A DNA stretch of 64,000 nt from Pleurocapsa minor HA4230-MV1 (lineage in GTDB: Bacteria > Cyanobacteriota > Cyanobacteriia > Cyanobacteriales > Xenococcaceae), in NCBI GenBank assembly GCA_019359095.1, contig JAHHHZ010000023.1, positions 94,704-158,703 on the forward strand, read 5' to 3'. Below are positions 36,307 to 44,682 of the stretch, piece after piece. The notes under the pieces were generated by a model, which searched no databases, had not been told where the DNA came from, and saw nothing but the letters and a program-made list of their open reading frames with translations. Each line of letters opens with the position of its first letter. Position 1 is the stretch's first letter. The position numbers were made by a program, and so were the translations under genes.

Positions 36307-38412
36307 CTAAACTTGGTGATAAGGACTAGTCAGTTTATCTAGTTGATTGACCAACAAACTCAGGAATAAGCCCACATCTGTTACTACACCGACTGATTCG
36401 ACTGAACCGCGATCGCTTAACTTGGTGACCACCGCTGGATTGATATCTACACAGACCATTTTTACACCCGCAGGGGTCATATTCCCCACGCCGATCGAAT
36501 GCAGCATCGTTGATAGCATGAGGATCATGTCTGTTCCTTCTAAGAGTTGGGCATATTCTGACTGAGCCTTAATTAGATCCATTTGAGTATCGGGTAAAGG
36601 GCCATCATCGCGAATTGAACCAGCTAGGGCAAAGGGGACATGATGTTTAACGCATTCATACATAATGCCGTGGGTAATTATTCCCGCCTCAACTGCTTGA
36701 GCAATGCTGCCGTAACGTCGTACTGTATTGATTACTTTTAAATGATGGCGGTGTCCCCCACGAACGGGAGTACCTTTTTGCATATCTACCCCCAGGGAAG
36801 TACCCATCAGGGATTGTTCTATGTCATGAACGGCGATCGCATTTCCTCCTAGTAAGCCTTGAACATAACCGTCCCGTATCAAACGAGAAAGGTGTTTTGC
36901 CCCTCCTGTATGAATGACCACAGGGCCTGCTGTGACGACGACTTTACCCCCGCGATCGCGAATTTGGCGCAATTCCCAAGCAATCTGTTCGACTACTAAT
37001 TCGACTCTTCTTTCACTTGATACCCCCGCACCCATGAAGCTGAATTCTTCTTTGACTTTAGGTTCTCGATTAGACTTTTTCCGCACAGTACGGATACCTT
37101 CTACACCGACCACAACGCGATCGCCTTTGTTTAAATCCCTGAGAATGCGACATTCTGCCGTTACGCCATGGCTACCATCACTAATGACAATTGCCCCATC
37201 CATGCGTTGCTTTTGGACTCGAATCCATTGACCATTAATATTGACTTCGGTGGGGTAGATATTGCTGACATAGAAGTCATCGGGGGCAACTCCATCGAGA
37301 TCGCAAGTTTCCACGATCGCATTATCCACCTCCTGGTTAGTAGTAACCGCCCCCAGTTCAATCAACTGAGTCATGATTTTTTCCATCACTTCATGGTCAG
37401 GGGCTGATACGCGCACTTCTGCACTAGAAGTACTTTGTCTTTCTAGACCCAGGTTAAAGTTCAAAACTTTAAAGCTACCGCCATTGTCTACTACCAAGTC
37501 TAAAGAACGATTCATGATCCCTGCATCCAAAAGATGTCCTTCCATGTGCAGTACACGGCTTTCTACAGGAGTACTGGCATGAACATCGGGCAATACAGGT
37601 TCATTAATTCTCAGAGTGAGACATTTAGCTGCACCACCAGCCTTGAGAAATTCAGTTAGGGGAGTCTCAATCACTTCAAAGCCAACATCAGCTAAACGTT
37701 GTTTAAGACTATCACTCGCCTTATTCATCACTACCGACTGTCCAACGTTGACAGAATTACAGGCAAAATTAATCGCATCTGTTTCGGCGATCGCAATTCT
37801 TTTTTCGGCGGGGACACGTCCTTCGATGATGTGATTGGAATAGGAGTCAAAAGCCCCAGGATAGTAAAGCAGATAGCCTCCCGATAGCGGACAGAAACAG
37901 GTATCTAAATGATAAAAGCGCTCGTCAATTAAACGCAGGGATAGCACTTCAATATCTAACCACTTAGCTAGATAAGGATGGGAATCTAATTCAGAACGAA
38001 AACCATAGCCTGCCCATAGCCATCGTCCCTCGCGGTCTAGTAAAGCATCTCCCGCGCCTTCAAAGGGTAAGTCTTGAGGTAGTTCAAATACATTAAAACC
38101 ATTGTCTTCAAACCACTGTTTAAAATAGGGTTCTTCTCCCTGGCGTTCGGGATGGTAAAAGCGACTGAGAACCGCATTGTCTCCTAGCACTAAACCCGCG
38201 TTGGCAGTAAATACCATATCAGGTACACCTTTTTGTCCCTGAACTAGATCTACCTGGGCAATTTCATTGAGGACAAAATTCAGTTTTGACCATTGTTCTA
38301 CCGCTTTATCCCGAGAAGACTTATGAATATTGCCTTCCATCCAGGGATTAATCACGTAATCTACATCGTAGTGATCGGGAGCGCACATTAAGATGCGAAT
38401 TGGTTCAGTCAT
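36307..38412 (-). CDS. argZ: Bifunctional arginine dihydrolase / ornithine cyclodeaminase (ArgZ/AgrE type)
   Basis: This 701-residue protein matches the cyanobacterial ArgZ/AgrE architecture. The N-terminal domain (1-280) is a guanidine-modifying fold. Asn22 (VINPWMEG), Asn71 (TANAG), His168 (FYHLDTCF) and Cys264 (AAKCLTLR) fall at the positions reported for arginine dihydrolase, which makes ornithine, ammonia and CO2 from arginine. The C-terminal LOR/SDH-like domain should convert ornithine to proline, as reported for AgrE. The enzyme mobilises nitrogen from arginine and cyanophycin. Homologues are called argZ in Synechocystis and agrE in Anabaena. Confidence 0.93.
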   Translation of the reverse strand: MTEPIRILMCAPDHYDVDYVINPWMEGNIHKSSRDKAVEQWSKLNFVLNEIAQVDLVQGQKGVPDMVFTANAGLVLGDNAVLSRFYHPERQGEEPYFKQWFEDNGFNVFELPQDLPFEGAGDALLDREGRWLWAGYGFRSELDSHPYLAKWLDIEVLSLRLIDERFYHLDTCFCPLSGGYLLYYPGAFDSYSNHIIEGRVPAEKRIAIAETDAINFACNSVNVGQSVVMNKASDSLKQRLADVGFEVIETPLTEFLKAGGAAKCLTLRINEPVLPDVHASTPVESRVLHMEGHLLDAGIMNRSLDLVVDNGGSFKVLNFNLGLERQSTSSAEVRVSAPDHEVMEKIMTQLIELGAVTTNQEVDNAIVETCDLDGVAPDDFYVSNIYPTEVNINGQWIRVQKQRMDGAIVISDGSHGVTAECRILRDLNKGDRVVVGVEGIRTVRKKSNREPKVKEEFSFMGAGVSSERRVELVVEQIAWELRQIRDRGGKVVVTAGPVVIHTGGAKHLSRLIRDGYVQGLLGGNAIAVHDIEQSLMGTSLGVDMQKGTPVRGGHRHHLKVINTVRRYGSIAQAVEAGIITHGIMYECVKHHVPFALAGSIRDDGPLPDTQMDLIKAQSEYAQLLEGTDMILMLSTMLHSIGVGNMTPAGVKMVCVDINPAVVTKLSDRGSVESVGVVTDVGLFLSLLVNQLDKLTSPYHQV

Positions 38413-38465
38413 AGCGATTTATGTGTGAGTAGGTAAAAAAGATCGAACAGTTTCAGAATTAAGCA

Positions 38466-39176
38466 TTAGCTACCAGTGTATTGAGCAATCCAACCCCCAA
38501 ATAAGAAAGCATTGTAAAACTTGTTAATCTGATTAAACCCAGCAACCTCTAATAGTTCAATAATTCTGGCTTCAGTGACAAAGTGAATTGAGTTACTAAT
38601 AGAAGTCTGAAATTTCTCTTCTGCTTTGGTTCTAGTTTCATCATCTAACTGACTAAAATAAAGAGCCTGCCAAGCTTTAGTAAATTGACTAAAGTAAGAC
38701 GCCGATCGATCCCCATAAAGATCGGCAAGGATAAATTTTGCGCCAGGCTTTAGACGTTGAGCAATGTCTTTTAATAGCTGCAACTTAGCTCCATCATCAG
38801 TCAGAAAATGCATCACTAACATCAGGGTAGCTGCATCCATCGGTTCGGTTTCAGGTAAGCTATTCACATAACCCGAATGTAAATTAACTCGCTTTTGCAA
38901 CCCTTGAGCAGCAAGTTCTGCTTGAGCGATCGCCATCATCTCAGAGGCAGGATCGACACCCGTTAATAACCATTCTGGATTAGGCTTTGAGTAATTAACC
39001 AACTCCATCCCCGTACCCGAACCAACAATCAACAGTCTTGCTGATTTACTGAGGCTAGTCTTTAATAGACTCTGTGTCATGCCATGGAGAGACTCATAGC
39101 CTGGAATCGCTTTACGGATATCAAGATCGTATTGAGTAGCGCGATCGCGATCAAATTCAATTTTTGCCTCTGCCAT
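38466..39176 (-). CDS. Class I SAM-dependent methyltransferase
   Basis: A 236-residue Rossmann methyltransferase. The SAM-binding motif I is LLIVGSGTGMELVNY, followed by LLTGVDPASEMMAIA (motif II) and DAATLMLVMHFL (motif IV). It lies 53 bases upstream of argZ on the same strand and might be cotranscribed with it. The substrate is unknown. Confidence 0.83.
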   Translation of the reverse strand: MAEAKIEFDRDRATQYDLDIRKAIPGYESLHGMTQSLLKTSLSKSARLLIVGSGTGMELVNYSKPNPEWLLTGVDPASEMMAIAQAELAAQGLQKRVNLHSGYVNSLPETEPMDAATLMLVMHFLTDDGAKLQLLKDIAQRLKPGAKFILADLYGDRSASYFSQFTKAWQALYFSQLDDETRTKAEEKFQTSISNSIHFVTEARIIELLEVAGFNQINKFYNAFLFGGWIAQYTGS

Positions 39177-39302
39177 AGCTATATTTTAGCCAAAATCAAT
39201 TGCACGTTGGACTCTATCAGACCTGAATTATCCTACTATGAAAAGCGTCTGCTTAATGTATCTTAAGTCTCAATCATGTTAAGCAATGATGACATCTAGT
39301 AA

Positions 39303-39328
39303 ATAGGGAGATAGGGAGATAGGGAGAT
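39303..39328. repeat. Octanucleotide tandem repeat TAGGGAGA x3
   Basis: Three copies of an 8-base unit, TAGGGAGA, in the gap between the methyltransferase and the next small gene. It is another short tandem array, with a unit different from the other arrays in the window. Confidence 0.85.
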
Positions 39329-39391
39329 AATTATTGTCCTAAATCCCTAAATACAATATTTAACTGTTCATCAGAACCCGACATAAAACTT

Positions 39392-39658
39392 TTAGCTCTT
39401 ATTTTTAGGTGCTGTACGATGTTCGCCAAAATATTTTTCACTGCGATAACGTAGCCAAATTCTTAGCTGTTGTGGAATCTGCTCTTTTTGTTCTGGGGTC
39501 AAAGTGTTGTATAGGGCGATCGCTTTCTCTCTTTCCCCGCGACAAGCAGCATTATTATGAGCATCCCAGTAACTCCTCGCTACTCGAATACGCCGACATA
39601 CTTCCTTAACTAATTCTTTGCCCTTTAATTCTTGATTCTTCTTTTTCTTAGCAACCAT
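39392..39658 (-). CDS. Small basic conserved-type protein, function unknown
   Basis: An 88-residue, strongly basic protein. It starts MVAKKKKNQELKGKELVKEV, has a central helical region CRRIRVARSYWDAHNNAACR and a proline- and lysine-rich tail. It has no membrane segment. The charge suggests nucleic-acid or ribosome contact, but this is a guess; I do not recognise the family. Repeat R1 copy C abuts its start. Confidence 0.6.
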   Translation of the reverse strand: MVAKKKKNQELKGKELVKEVCRRIRVARSYWDAHNNAACRGEREKAIALYNTLTPEQKEQIPQQLRIWLRYRSEKYFGEHRTAPKNKS

Positions 39659-39662
39659 TATT

Positions 39663-39757
39663 TATAGCCGTATAAAATTAGATCGGGACATTAATAGTAA
39701 TCGGCTCGTAAGTAGGAAATAGGAAATAGGAAGTAGTATTTCCAATACGTAGGGCTA
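39663..39757. repeat. R1 element, copy C (shortened)
   Basis: Left end TATAGCCGTATAAAATTAGA continues to TCGGGACAT, then the shared core TAATAGTAATCGGCTCGTAA, GGAAATA/GGAAGTA units, and a shortened right end TACGTAGGGCTA that lacks the GTCCTAACG part. It has decayed relative to copies A and B. Confidence 0.65.
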
Positions 39758-39820
39758 CAGTTTCAAGGCAACTCTATTTACTTTTTACCTCTTAACTCTC
39801 ATCCAGTAATTTTCTCTATC

Positions 39821-40825
39821 CTAGCGATAAACTTGAGCCAACGCAGCACTAATAACCAAAGAATCGGCACCTGATAAACAAGCCTTCTCGGTAATATAGC
39901 GTTTCCACGCTTTTGTACCTGGCTGTTCGGCAAATAGTTGTAACATATGACGAGTAATCGAATTAAGTCTTATTCCTTTACCCAGCCAATAGTCGATATA
40001 GGGTAACATCCCTTCAACAATTTCTGTTCGAGTTTTAGCGATCGCATCTTCACCAAATATATCTCGATCCACCGTGGCAAAAAGGTAAGGGCGATCGTAA
40101 GCAGCACGCCCGATCATGACTGCATCTACAGATTTTAAGTGTGCTTGAGTTTGCTCAATGGTAGTAATACCTCCGTTAATTTCAATAAAGAGGTGGGGAA
40201 AATCTTGCTTCAGACGATAAACATCTTCATAACGTAATGGGGGGACATCGCGGTTTTCCTTGGGACTCAAACCCTGTAGCCAAGCCTTACGAGCATGGAC
40301 ACTAAAGTTAGTACAGCCAGCTTCAGACACAATTCGGACAAAGTTAACCATGTCTTCATAGCGATCGCATTCATCTACGCCAATTCGATGTTTAACCGTC
40401 ACAGGAATCTTAACCGCCTGCTGCATCGCCTCAACCGCCGTGACAACTAATTCTGGTTGAGTCATTAAACAAGCCCCAAAGTTACCGTTTTGCACTCTCG
40501 GACTAGGACAACCAACATTGAGATTTATGGCATCATAGCCCCAATCTTCGCCAATTTTGGCACATTCCGCTAACAAAGTCGGATTATCTCCCCCAATCTG
40601 CAACACCAAGGGTTTTTCGGCGGGGGAAAAGTCTAGTAGCTTAGGGCGATCGCCGTGTAGAATTGCCTGAGCAGTAATCATCTCGGTATACAGCAGAGTA
40701 CGTCGAGTAATTTGGCGCAGAAAGTAACGATAATGGCGATCGGTTCGATCCATCATCGGTGCAATACTTAGAGGTAAATTAATTTTGGTTTGATTATTGT
40801 AGCTACTGTTCATTTTTACTTTCAA
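39821..40825 (-). CDS. dusA: tRNA-dihydrouridine synthase A
   Basis: A 334-residue FMN-dependent TIM-barrel enzyme that reduces uridine to dihydrouridine in the tRNA D-loop. The start LSIAPMMDRTDRHYRYFLRQ identifies the DusA group. The catalytic Cys is in NGNFGACLM, after NLNVGCPSPRVQ, and the phosphate-binding HARKAWLQGLSPKENRDVPP is present. The initiator may be the Met five codons further in. It is separated from the toxin-antitoxin pair upstream by 28 bases. Confidence 0.92.
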   Translation of the reverse strand: MKVKMNSSYNNQTKINLPLSIAPMMDRTDRHYRYFLRQITRRTLLYTEMITAQAILHGDRPKLLDFSPAEKPLVLQIGGDNPTLLAECAKIGEDWGYDAINLNVGCPSPRVQNGNFGACLMTQPELVVTAVEAMQQAVKIPVTVKHRIGVDECDRYEDMVNFVRIVSEAGCTNFSVHARKAWLQGLSPKENRDVPPLRYEDVYRLKQDFPHLFIEINGGITTIEQTQAHLKSVDAVMIGRAAYDRPYLFATVDRDIFGEDAIAKTRTEIVEGMLPYIDYWLGKGIRLNSITRHMLQLFAEQPGTKAWKRYITEKACLSGADSLVISAALAQVYR

Positions 40826-40853
40826 TCTCGGTTAGTTTTGCAACCGAATAATT

Positions 40854-41204
40854 TCACGATCCTAATGCTTCTGCTTCGACAAAACCTACAGCTTGGAATG
40901 GTTCACCTTCATGATGAGGACTAATTTCAATTGTTACTTTCTGATTTAATCGTCTAAGAAAGTCTAAGAGTTTATCGGTAGTAAAACGACTGAAATGACC
41001 ATTCATCAAGTGCGATACATCTGGCTGTTTGATATGCAGTAATTTTGCAGCTTCTTTTTGCTTGAGATTGCGCTCTTTAAGGATAGTCGCCACATGAAAT
41101 CCTATTTGTGCGCGTACCAGGAGTTCCTCTGCATTTTCCATTCCTAAATCAGCAAAGACATTACCTGAACTTTCTTCAAATTCAATATGTTTTATATCAG
41201 TCAT
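40854..41204 (-). CDS. HigA-like antitoxin (XRE helix-turn-helix)
   Basis: A 116-residue XRE-type regulator. The helix-turn-helix is in LKQKEAAKLLHIKQPDVSHL, followed by FTTDKLLDFLRRLNQKV, the usual arrangement of antitoxins paired with Gp49-type toxins. It overlaps the upstream toxin gene by eight bases. As in other hig modules the toxin comes first. It should bind the toxin and repress the operon. Confidence 0.85.
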   Translation of the reverse strand: MTDIKHIEFEESSGNVFADLGMENAEELLVRAQIGFHVATILKERNLKQKEAAKLLHIKQPDVSHLMNGHFSRFTTDKLLDFLRRLNQKVTIEISPHHEGEPFQAVGFVEAEALGS

Positions 41205-41565
41205 CTTTAGCTATCTCCTTGGCATTACTTAATCGCTGTTTAATTAAATCAATATCCTCTTTTGGGGTAGAAATACCTTTCTTAGATTTTTTCTGAAAAG
41301 TATGAAGCACATAAATATAATCCCCTAGTTGAACAGCTACTACAGTTCTGTACGCTTCCTTGTCATATTTAATGGCAATTTCAAAGACACCAGATCCAAC
41401 TCCTTTAAACGGTTTTGCATTTTTTGGTATACCACCGAACTGTATATATTGAAGTTCATCACCTATTATCTTCATAACTTCAGGCGGGAATTTCATTAGG
41501 TTTTTCTTTGAATTTCCCATCCATCGCACAGGTCGTACTACTGGCGTATTCAAACTATTTGACAC
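41197..41565 (-). CDS. HigB/RelE-like toxin (phage Gp49 family)
   Basis: A 122-residue protein of the Gp49/RelE fold: KKNLMKFPPEVMKIIGDEL, KPFKGVGSGVFEIAIKYD, AYRTVVAVQLGDYIYVLHTF and the basic motif QKKSKKGISTPKEDIDLIKQ. Family members cut mRNA on the ribosome. The overlap with the HTH antitoxin gene confirms a type II toxin-antitoxin module. It appears intact. Confidence 0.87.
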   Translation of the reverse strand: MSNSLNTPVVRPVRWMGNSKKNLMKFPPEVMKIIGDELQYIQFGGIPKNAKPFKGVGSGVFEIAIKYDKEAYRTVVAVQLGDYIYVLHTFQKKSKKGISTPKEDIDLIKQRLSNAKEIAKDD

Positions 41566-41616
41566 TAGCTACTTCCCAAGTATAGCAAATTTACTATAAA
41601 GCTAATTACAGGTGTT

Positions 41617-41672
41617 GGTGGGCAAATTAATTATTTGTAAAACGTGCGTTTTTTTCTTGAATTTTGCCCACC
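41617..41672. repeat. Inverted repeat of about 56 bases
   Basis: GGTGGGCAAATT (41617-41628) is mirrored by AATTTTGCCCACC (41660-41672), which closes a spacer of about 31 bases. It may be a tiny mobile repeat or a transcript hairpin; no T-run follows. It lies in the 262-base gap between the toxin gene and a methyltransferase gene. Confidence 0.55.
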
Positions 41673-41827
41673 CTACTAGCACATCCACATTAATTTGTTG
41701 GGTTGAAATAATTAAAATCGGTAGTCGGTAGTGCGAGGCACACCCCACGCTACTTAAATGAACCCAATATTTTAGCCTAGACACGCTACTACAAAGGCGC
41801 GATGCTCTAATTTTATAGCGTCAATGA

Positions 41828-42658
41828 CTATATATTTGTCTTTTTCACCACGCTAATAATGTGTGTTCCGTTATCCAAACAGCCATCTTCAGCACAAAAA
41901 TCTAGCTCCCAGCTAAGAAATCTCACCCATGCATCGGTAGTTAATATCTGTTCTAAAAATTCATTACGATTAAGACTTAAATAATTAGAAGCTGACATCG
42001 CCACAATTTCGCCTTGATGGCTTTGGCACAACTGCTTTAACTCTTTTGCCCGATACATTTTTAACTGATGTCCATTATTATCGCCTCCATCAAGAAAGCC
42101 ATTAGCATTCACTTGATCGACAAGTCGCGTAAAATTAGGGATTCCTGTTATGGCTTCAAAATTTGCTTGAGTTGTGCCAATTAAAGACATCACGCTGAGT
42201 AATAAATAGCCTTCAGGTTTTAATACTCGTAGCATTTCATCTAGAGCAATACCAGCTTGTTCCAAAACATAGCTTAATGCGCCACCATAACAAACGACGA
42301 CATCAAAGGTTGCTGCTTCAAACATACTTAGGTCAATAATATCAAGCTGTAAACGCGAACTAACCGATGTTTCACTCTGATGTTGCAAAACATACTTCTG
42401 GTTGAGTTTAAGCTGTTCTGAAGATATATCCCCAACCGTAATTGATGCACCTAGTTTAGCAAGTTCAATCGTAAATCGACCTGCACCTGCACCGACTTCC
42501 AGCACTAAATCAGTTGATTTGACATACTTTTGAAGATAATGCTGGTGAATATGAAATGAAACTAAAGCAGCAGGATTTTTGCTAAGTCTATCCCACTCTT
42601 GTTCGCCATAAGAATCGTAAAAAGCTGCAACTTGCGCTGGGTTATATTTCACAATCAA
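41828..42658 (-). CDS. Class I SAM-dependent methyltransferase
   Basis: A 276-residue methyltransferase with motif I VLEVGAGAGRFTIELAKLG, motif II ASITVGDISSEQL and motif IV FDVVVCYGGALSYV. It resembles small-molecule methyltransferases with a C-terminal cap. Its last ~37 codons have a diverged second copy at 43548-43671, on the other side of the VapBC pair. Substrate unknown. Confidence 0.84.
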   Translation of the reverse strand: MIVKYNPAQVAAFYDSYGEQEWDRLSKNPAALVSFHIHQHYLQKYVKSTDLVLEVGAGAGRFTIELAKLGASITVGDISSEQLKLNQKYVLQHQSETSVSSRLQLDIIDLSMFEAATFDVVVCYGGALSYVLEQAGIALDEMLRVLKPEGYLLLSVMSLIGTTQANFEAITGIPNFTRLVDQVNANGFLDGGDNNGHQLKMYRAKELKQLCQSHQGEIVAMSASNYLSLNRNEFLEQILTTDAWVRFLSWELDFCAEDGCLDNGTHIISVVKKTNI

Positions 42659-42859
42659 TCAAGATAATTTTGTTCGAGCTAGCCATTTCAAATTAAAACC
42701 TATCACAATTCATTAGTAATACCAAGTTGCAAAAATAACTGTAGAGATAAAATTAAATTGTAGTAGCGCGTCTAAGCTGAAATGCTGAGTTTATCAAATG
42801 TATAAAGTTTTTCTTTCATTAGAGTATTGAGGTCACTGTGTAGGAAAATTGTTGATTAA

Positions 42860-43318
42860 TCATGTTGTTGGTTCGATGTCGTCTGGATGAACAATTGTAA
42901 TCTCTTTAATTTTAGTAAAGTCTTTAGGGTTAAAAGTTAATATATGTGTGATTGAAAATGCGATCGCTGTTGCCATTAATCGCGCATCATGGGTTCTTTT
43001 TCCTTTAATTTGATATTTGGTGGCTAGATCTAACCATCGTGGAAAAATCGCCTTTGTTTCTTCAACTAACGTAAATTGACTTATGAGTTGATTAATTTTA
43101 GACTCTGTTCGTTCGACACTCCATCCCAGTCCATTTACGTCTATCGGACGGGTCGCAACCACCCAAAATTCAATCAAAACTTGGGGTGTAATGACGCATT
43201 CATGTCCTTGAGCAATCAAACTGGCTACGGAATTGACCGCTAAACTATAGCGCGGTGAAATACGATCGCTTGCTCTTAATAAAATATTGGTATCGAGTAA
43301 GTATTTAGTCACAATCAA
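42860..43318 (-). CDS. PIN-domain toxin (VapC-like)
   Basis: A 152-residue PIN-domain ribonuclease. The acidic residues expected around the metal site are in YLLDTNILLR, PQVLIEFWVV and RTHDARLMATAIA, with THILTFNPKDF near the end. It overlaps the upstream antitoxin gene by four bases (ATGA type). VapC-type toxins cleave tRNA or rRNA. The module looks intact. Confidence 0.87.
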   Translation of the reverse strand: MIVTKYLLDTNILLRASDRISPRYSLAVNSVASLIAQGHECVITPQVLIEFWVVATRPIDVNGLGWSVERTESKINQLISQFTLVEETKAIFPRWLDLATKYQIKGKRTHDARLMATAIAFSITHILTFNPKDFTKIKEITIVHPDDIEPTT

Positions 43319-43551
43319 TCTTCGTTATAGATACTATCGCGACTTAACGCTTCATCGGGTAGTCCAGGGCTATCATCGGGATTATCCGAAGCCCAATCCA
43401 TCCACTGTTTGACTCGTGAGGACACGACTCCTTGGGATTGATTCTCTATGAGTGATTTTTGGGCGATAAAATCAACAAAATCTAAAACGAACTGTTGCTG
43501 TACAGAGTTTAGATCGCGCCACTTATTGATTAATAATTGTTCGCTATTCAT
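43315..43551 (-). CDS. VapB-like antitoxin
   Basis: A 78-residue acidic protein upstream of, and overlapping, the PIN toxin gene. It opens with a helix MNSEQLLINKWRDLNSVQQQ and ends in an acidic stretch (WASDNPDDSPGLPDEALSRD), as in many short antitoxins of PIN toxins that neutralise by their disordered tail. Its family is recognised by context more than by sequence. Its start codon overlaps the stop of a methyltransferase fragment. Confidence 0.72.
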   Translation of the reverse strand: MNSEQLLINKWRDLNSVQQQFVLDFVDFIAQKSLIENQSQGVVSSRVKQWMDWASDNPDDSPGLPDEALSRDSIYNED

Positions 43552-43671
43552 TTTTTCGCTAAAAATAATCTTCGTACTCTAATAATATGTGTCCCGCTAT
43601 CCAAACAGCCATCTTCAGCATAAAAATCTAGCTTCCACCGAAGAAAGTTCGCCCATGCATCGGTGTTTAAC
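43548..43671 (-). pseudogene. Duplicated 3' fragment of the neighbouring methyltransferase gene
   Basis: Bases 43590-43665 closely match 41850-41942, inside the intact methyltransferase gene. The encoded piece, NTDAWANFLRWKLDF and AEDGCLDSGTHII, corresponds to its C-terminus (TTDAWVRFLSWELDF and AEDGCLDNGTHII). An in-frame stop lies just upstream and the frame ends in an ATGA overlap with the antitoxin start. It is a remnant of a paralogue or of a partial duplication. Confidence 0.8.
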
Positions 43672-43689
43672 TAAAAGCTTATAGCTTAT

Positions 43690-44682
43690 CTAAAACCAAT
43701 CTTGTTCACTTTTATGAGAATCCGACTTCTTTTTTTTAAAGCCAAATTCAGGCTCGTTTGCTGCGCGATCTAACTCTTGTAGTTTGGTTTCATTAGCATG
43801 ATTCCAATCAGCGAGATGGTTAATTAACTCTTGACCAGCGATCGCCATTTTATTAGCCTGCTGTAGAGTAAGATCGAGATCTTCTTTGGCGCGAGCGGAA
43901 ATTTTTTGGGAAAGTGATGTATTTTGGGGAGCATCAACATGATTAGAGTTGTCTGCATCCAAGGCGTGATATTTGCCCTGAGTCGTCCCCCTGTCTAATA
44001 TTTTAAACTGCTCTGTTTGAGTTGTAGATTGATTGAGAAAAGGACTATTATTTAAAGCTTTACCTTGAATGTTTAGACAAGTAGCAATATTTGCTGAAGA
44101 TTGAGCTGATACTTCCCACAACAAGCTATTTTGTTGGGTCGAACTCTGCCACAGGTATATTTGATCGGGACGCTGGGAGTGTTGGTTTAATTGAGGAAGT
44201 TCCTGAGTGGAAGGAGCGATCGCCGAATAATCGAAGTTAACGGAGCAATACTGACTGAGGGAGGGATAGGTGCTATTTAGTTCATAGTTTTTCACCAGCC
44301 AAACTTGCTCGATTTCTTGATAGAGAATGTTAAAGTTATCTAGGCAGTTTTCGGCATAAGGAGGTAAATTCTGGATTGCTTGGTTTTTTGTTAGCTGCGT
44401 CACATAACCGACAAATACGTATAAAGGTCTACCTTGATCATCCCTGACGCGATCGCCAATTAAATCTTTGACCGTGCAGGTAACACCAACAATACAGTAA
44501 TTATTATTTTTAAATAACGACCAACGAGGAGAACCAACCAGGTTGCGCGCTCGCTGAGTAGTAGCGACGATATGCTGTGATGCCCAATCTAGATCTGGTT
44601 GGGTAAAGTCGTGAGGTATGGTAATCAAGCGAAAATCTAAATGATAGGTGCGTCCATAAACAATTGCCGCCCATTTAGACAT
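43690..44682 (-). CDS. Third protein of the kinase-GTPase operon, function unknown
   Basis: A 330-residue soluble protein that I cannot assign to a family. The N-terminal ~150 residues look like a folded domain (KWAAIVYGRTYHLDFRLITI, RPLYVFVGYVTQLTKNQAIQ); the middle is polar and low in structure; residues ~255-300 are helical; the end is basic then acidic and stops SEQDWF. Its ATG overlaps the GTPase stop by eight bases, so it is made together with the GTPase and kinase. By position and small N-terminal domain it could be a GTPase-associated adaptor or effector-side component. It has no catalytic motif I can point to. Confidence 0.75.
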   Translation of the reverse strand: MSKWAAIVYGRTYHLDFRLITIPHDFTQPDLDWASQHIVATTQRARNLVGSPRWSLFKNNNYCIVGVTCTVKDLIGDRVRDDQGRPLYVFVGYVTQLTKNQAIQNLPPYAENCLDNFNILYQEIEQVWLVKNYELNSTYPSLSQYCSVNFDYSAIAPSTQELPQLNQHSQRPDQIYLWQSSTQQNSLLWEVSAQSSANIATCLNIQGKALNNSPFLNQSTTQTEQFKILDRGTTQGKYHALDADNSNHVDAPQNTSLSQKISARAKEDLDLTLQQANKMAIAGQELINHLADWNHANETKLQELDRAANEPEFGFKKKKSDSHKSEQDWF

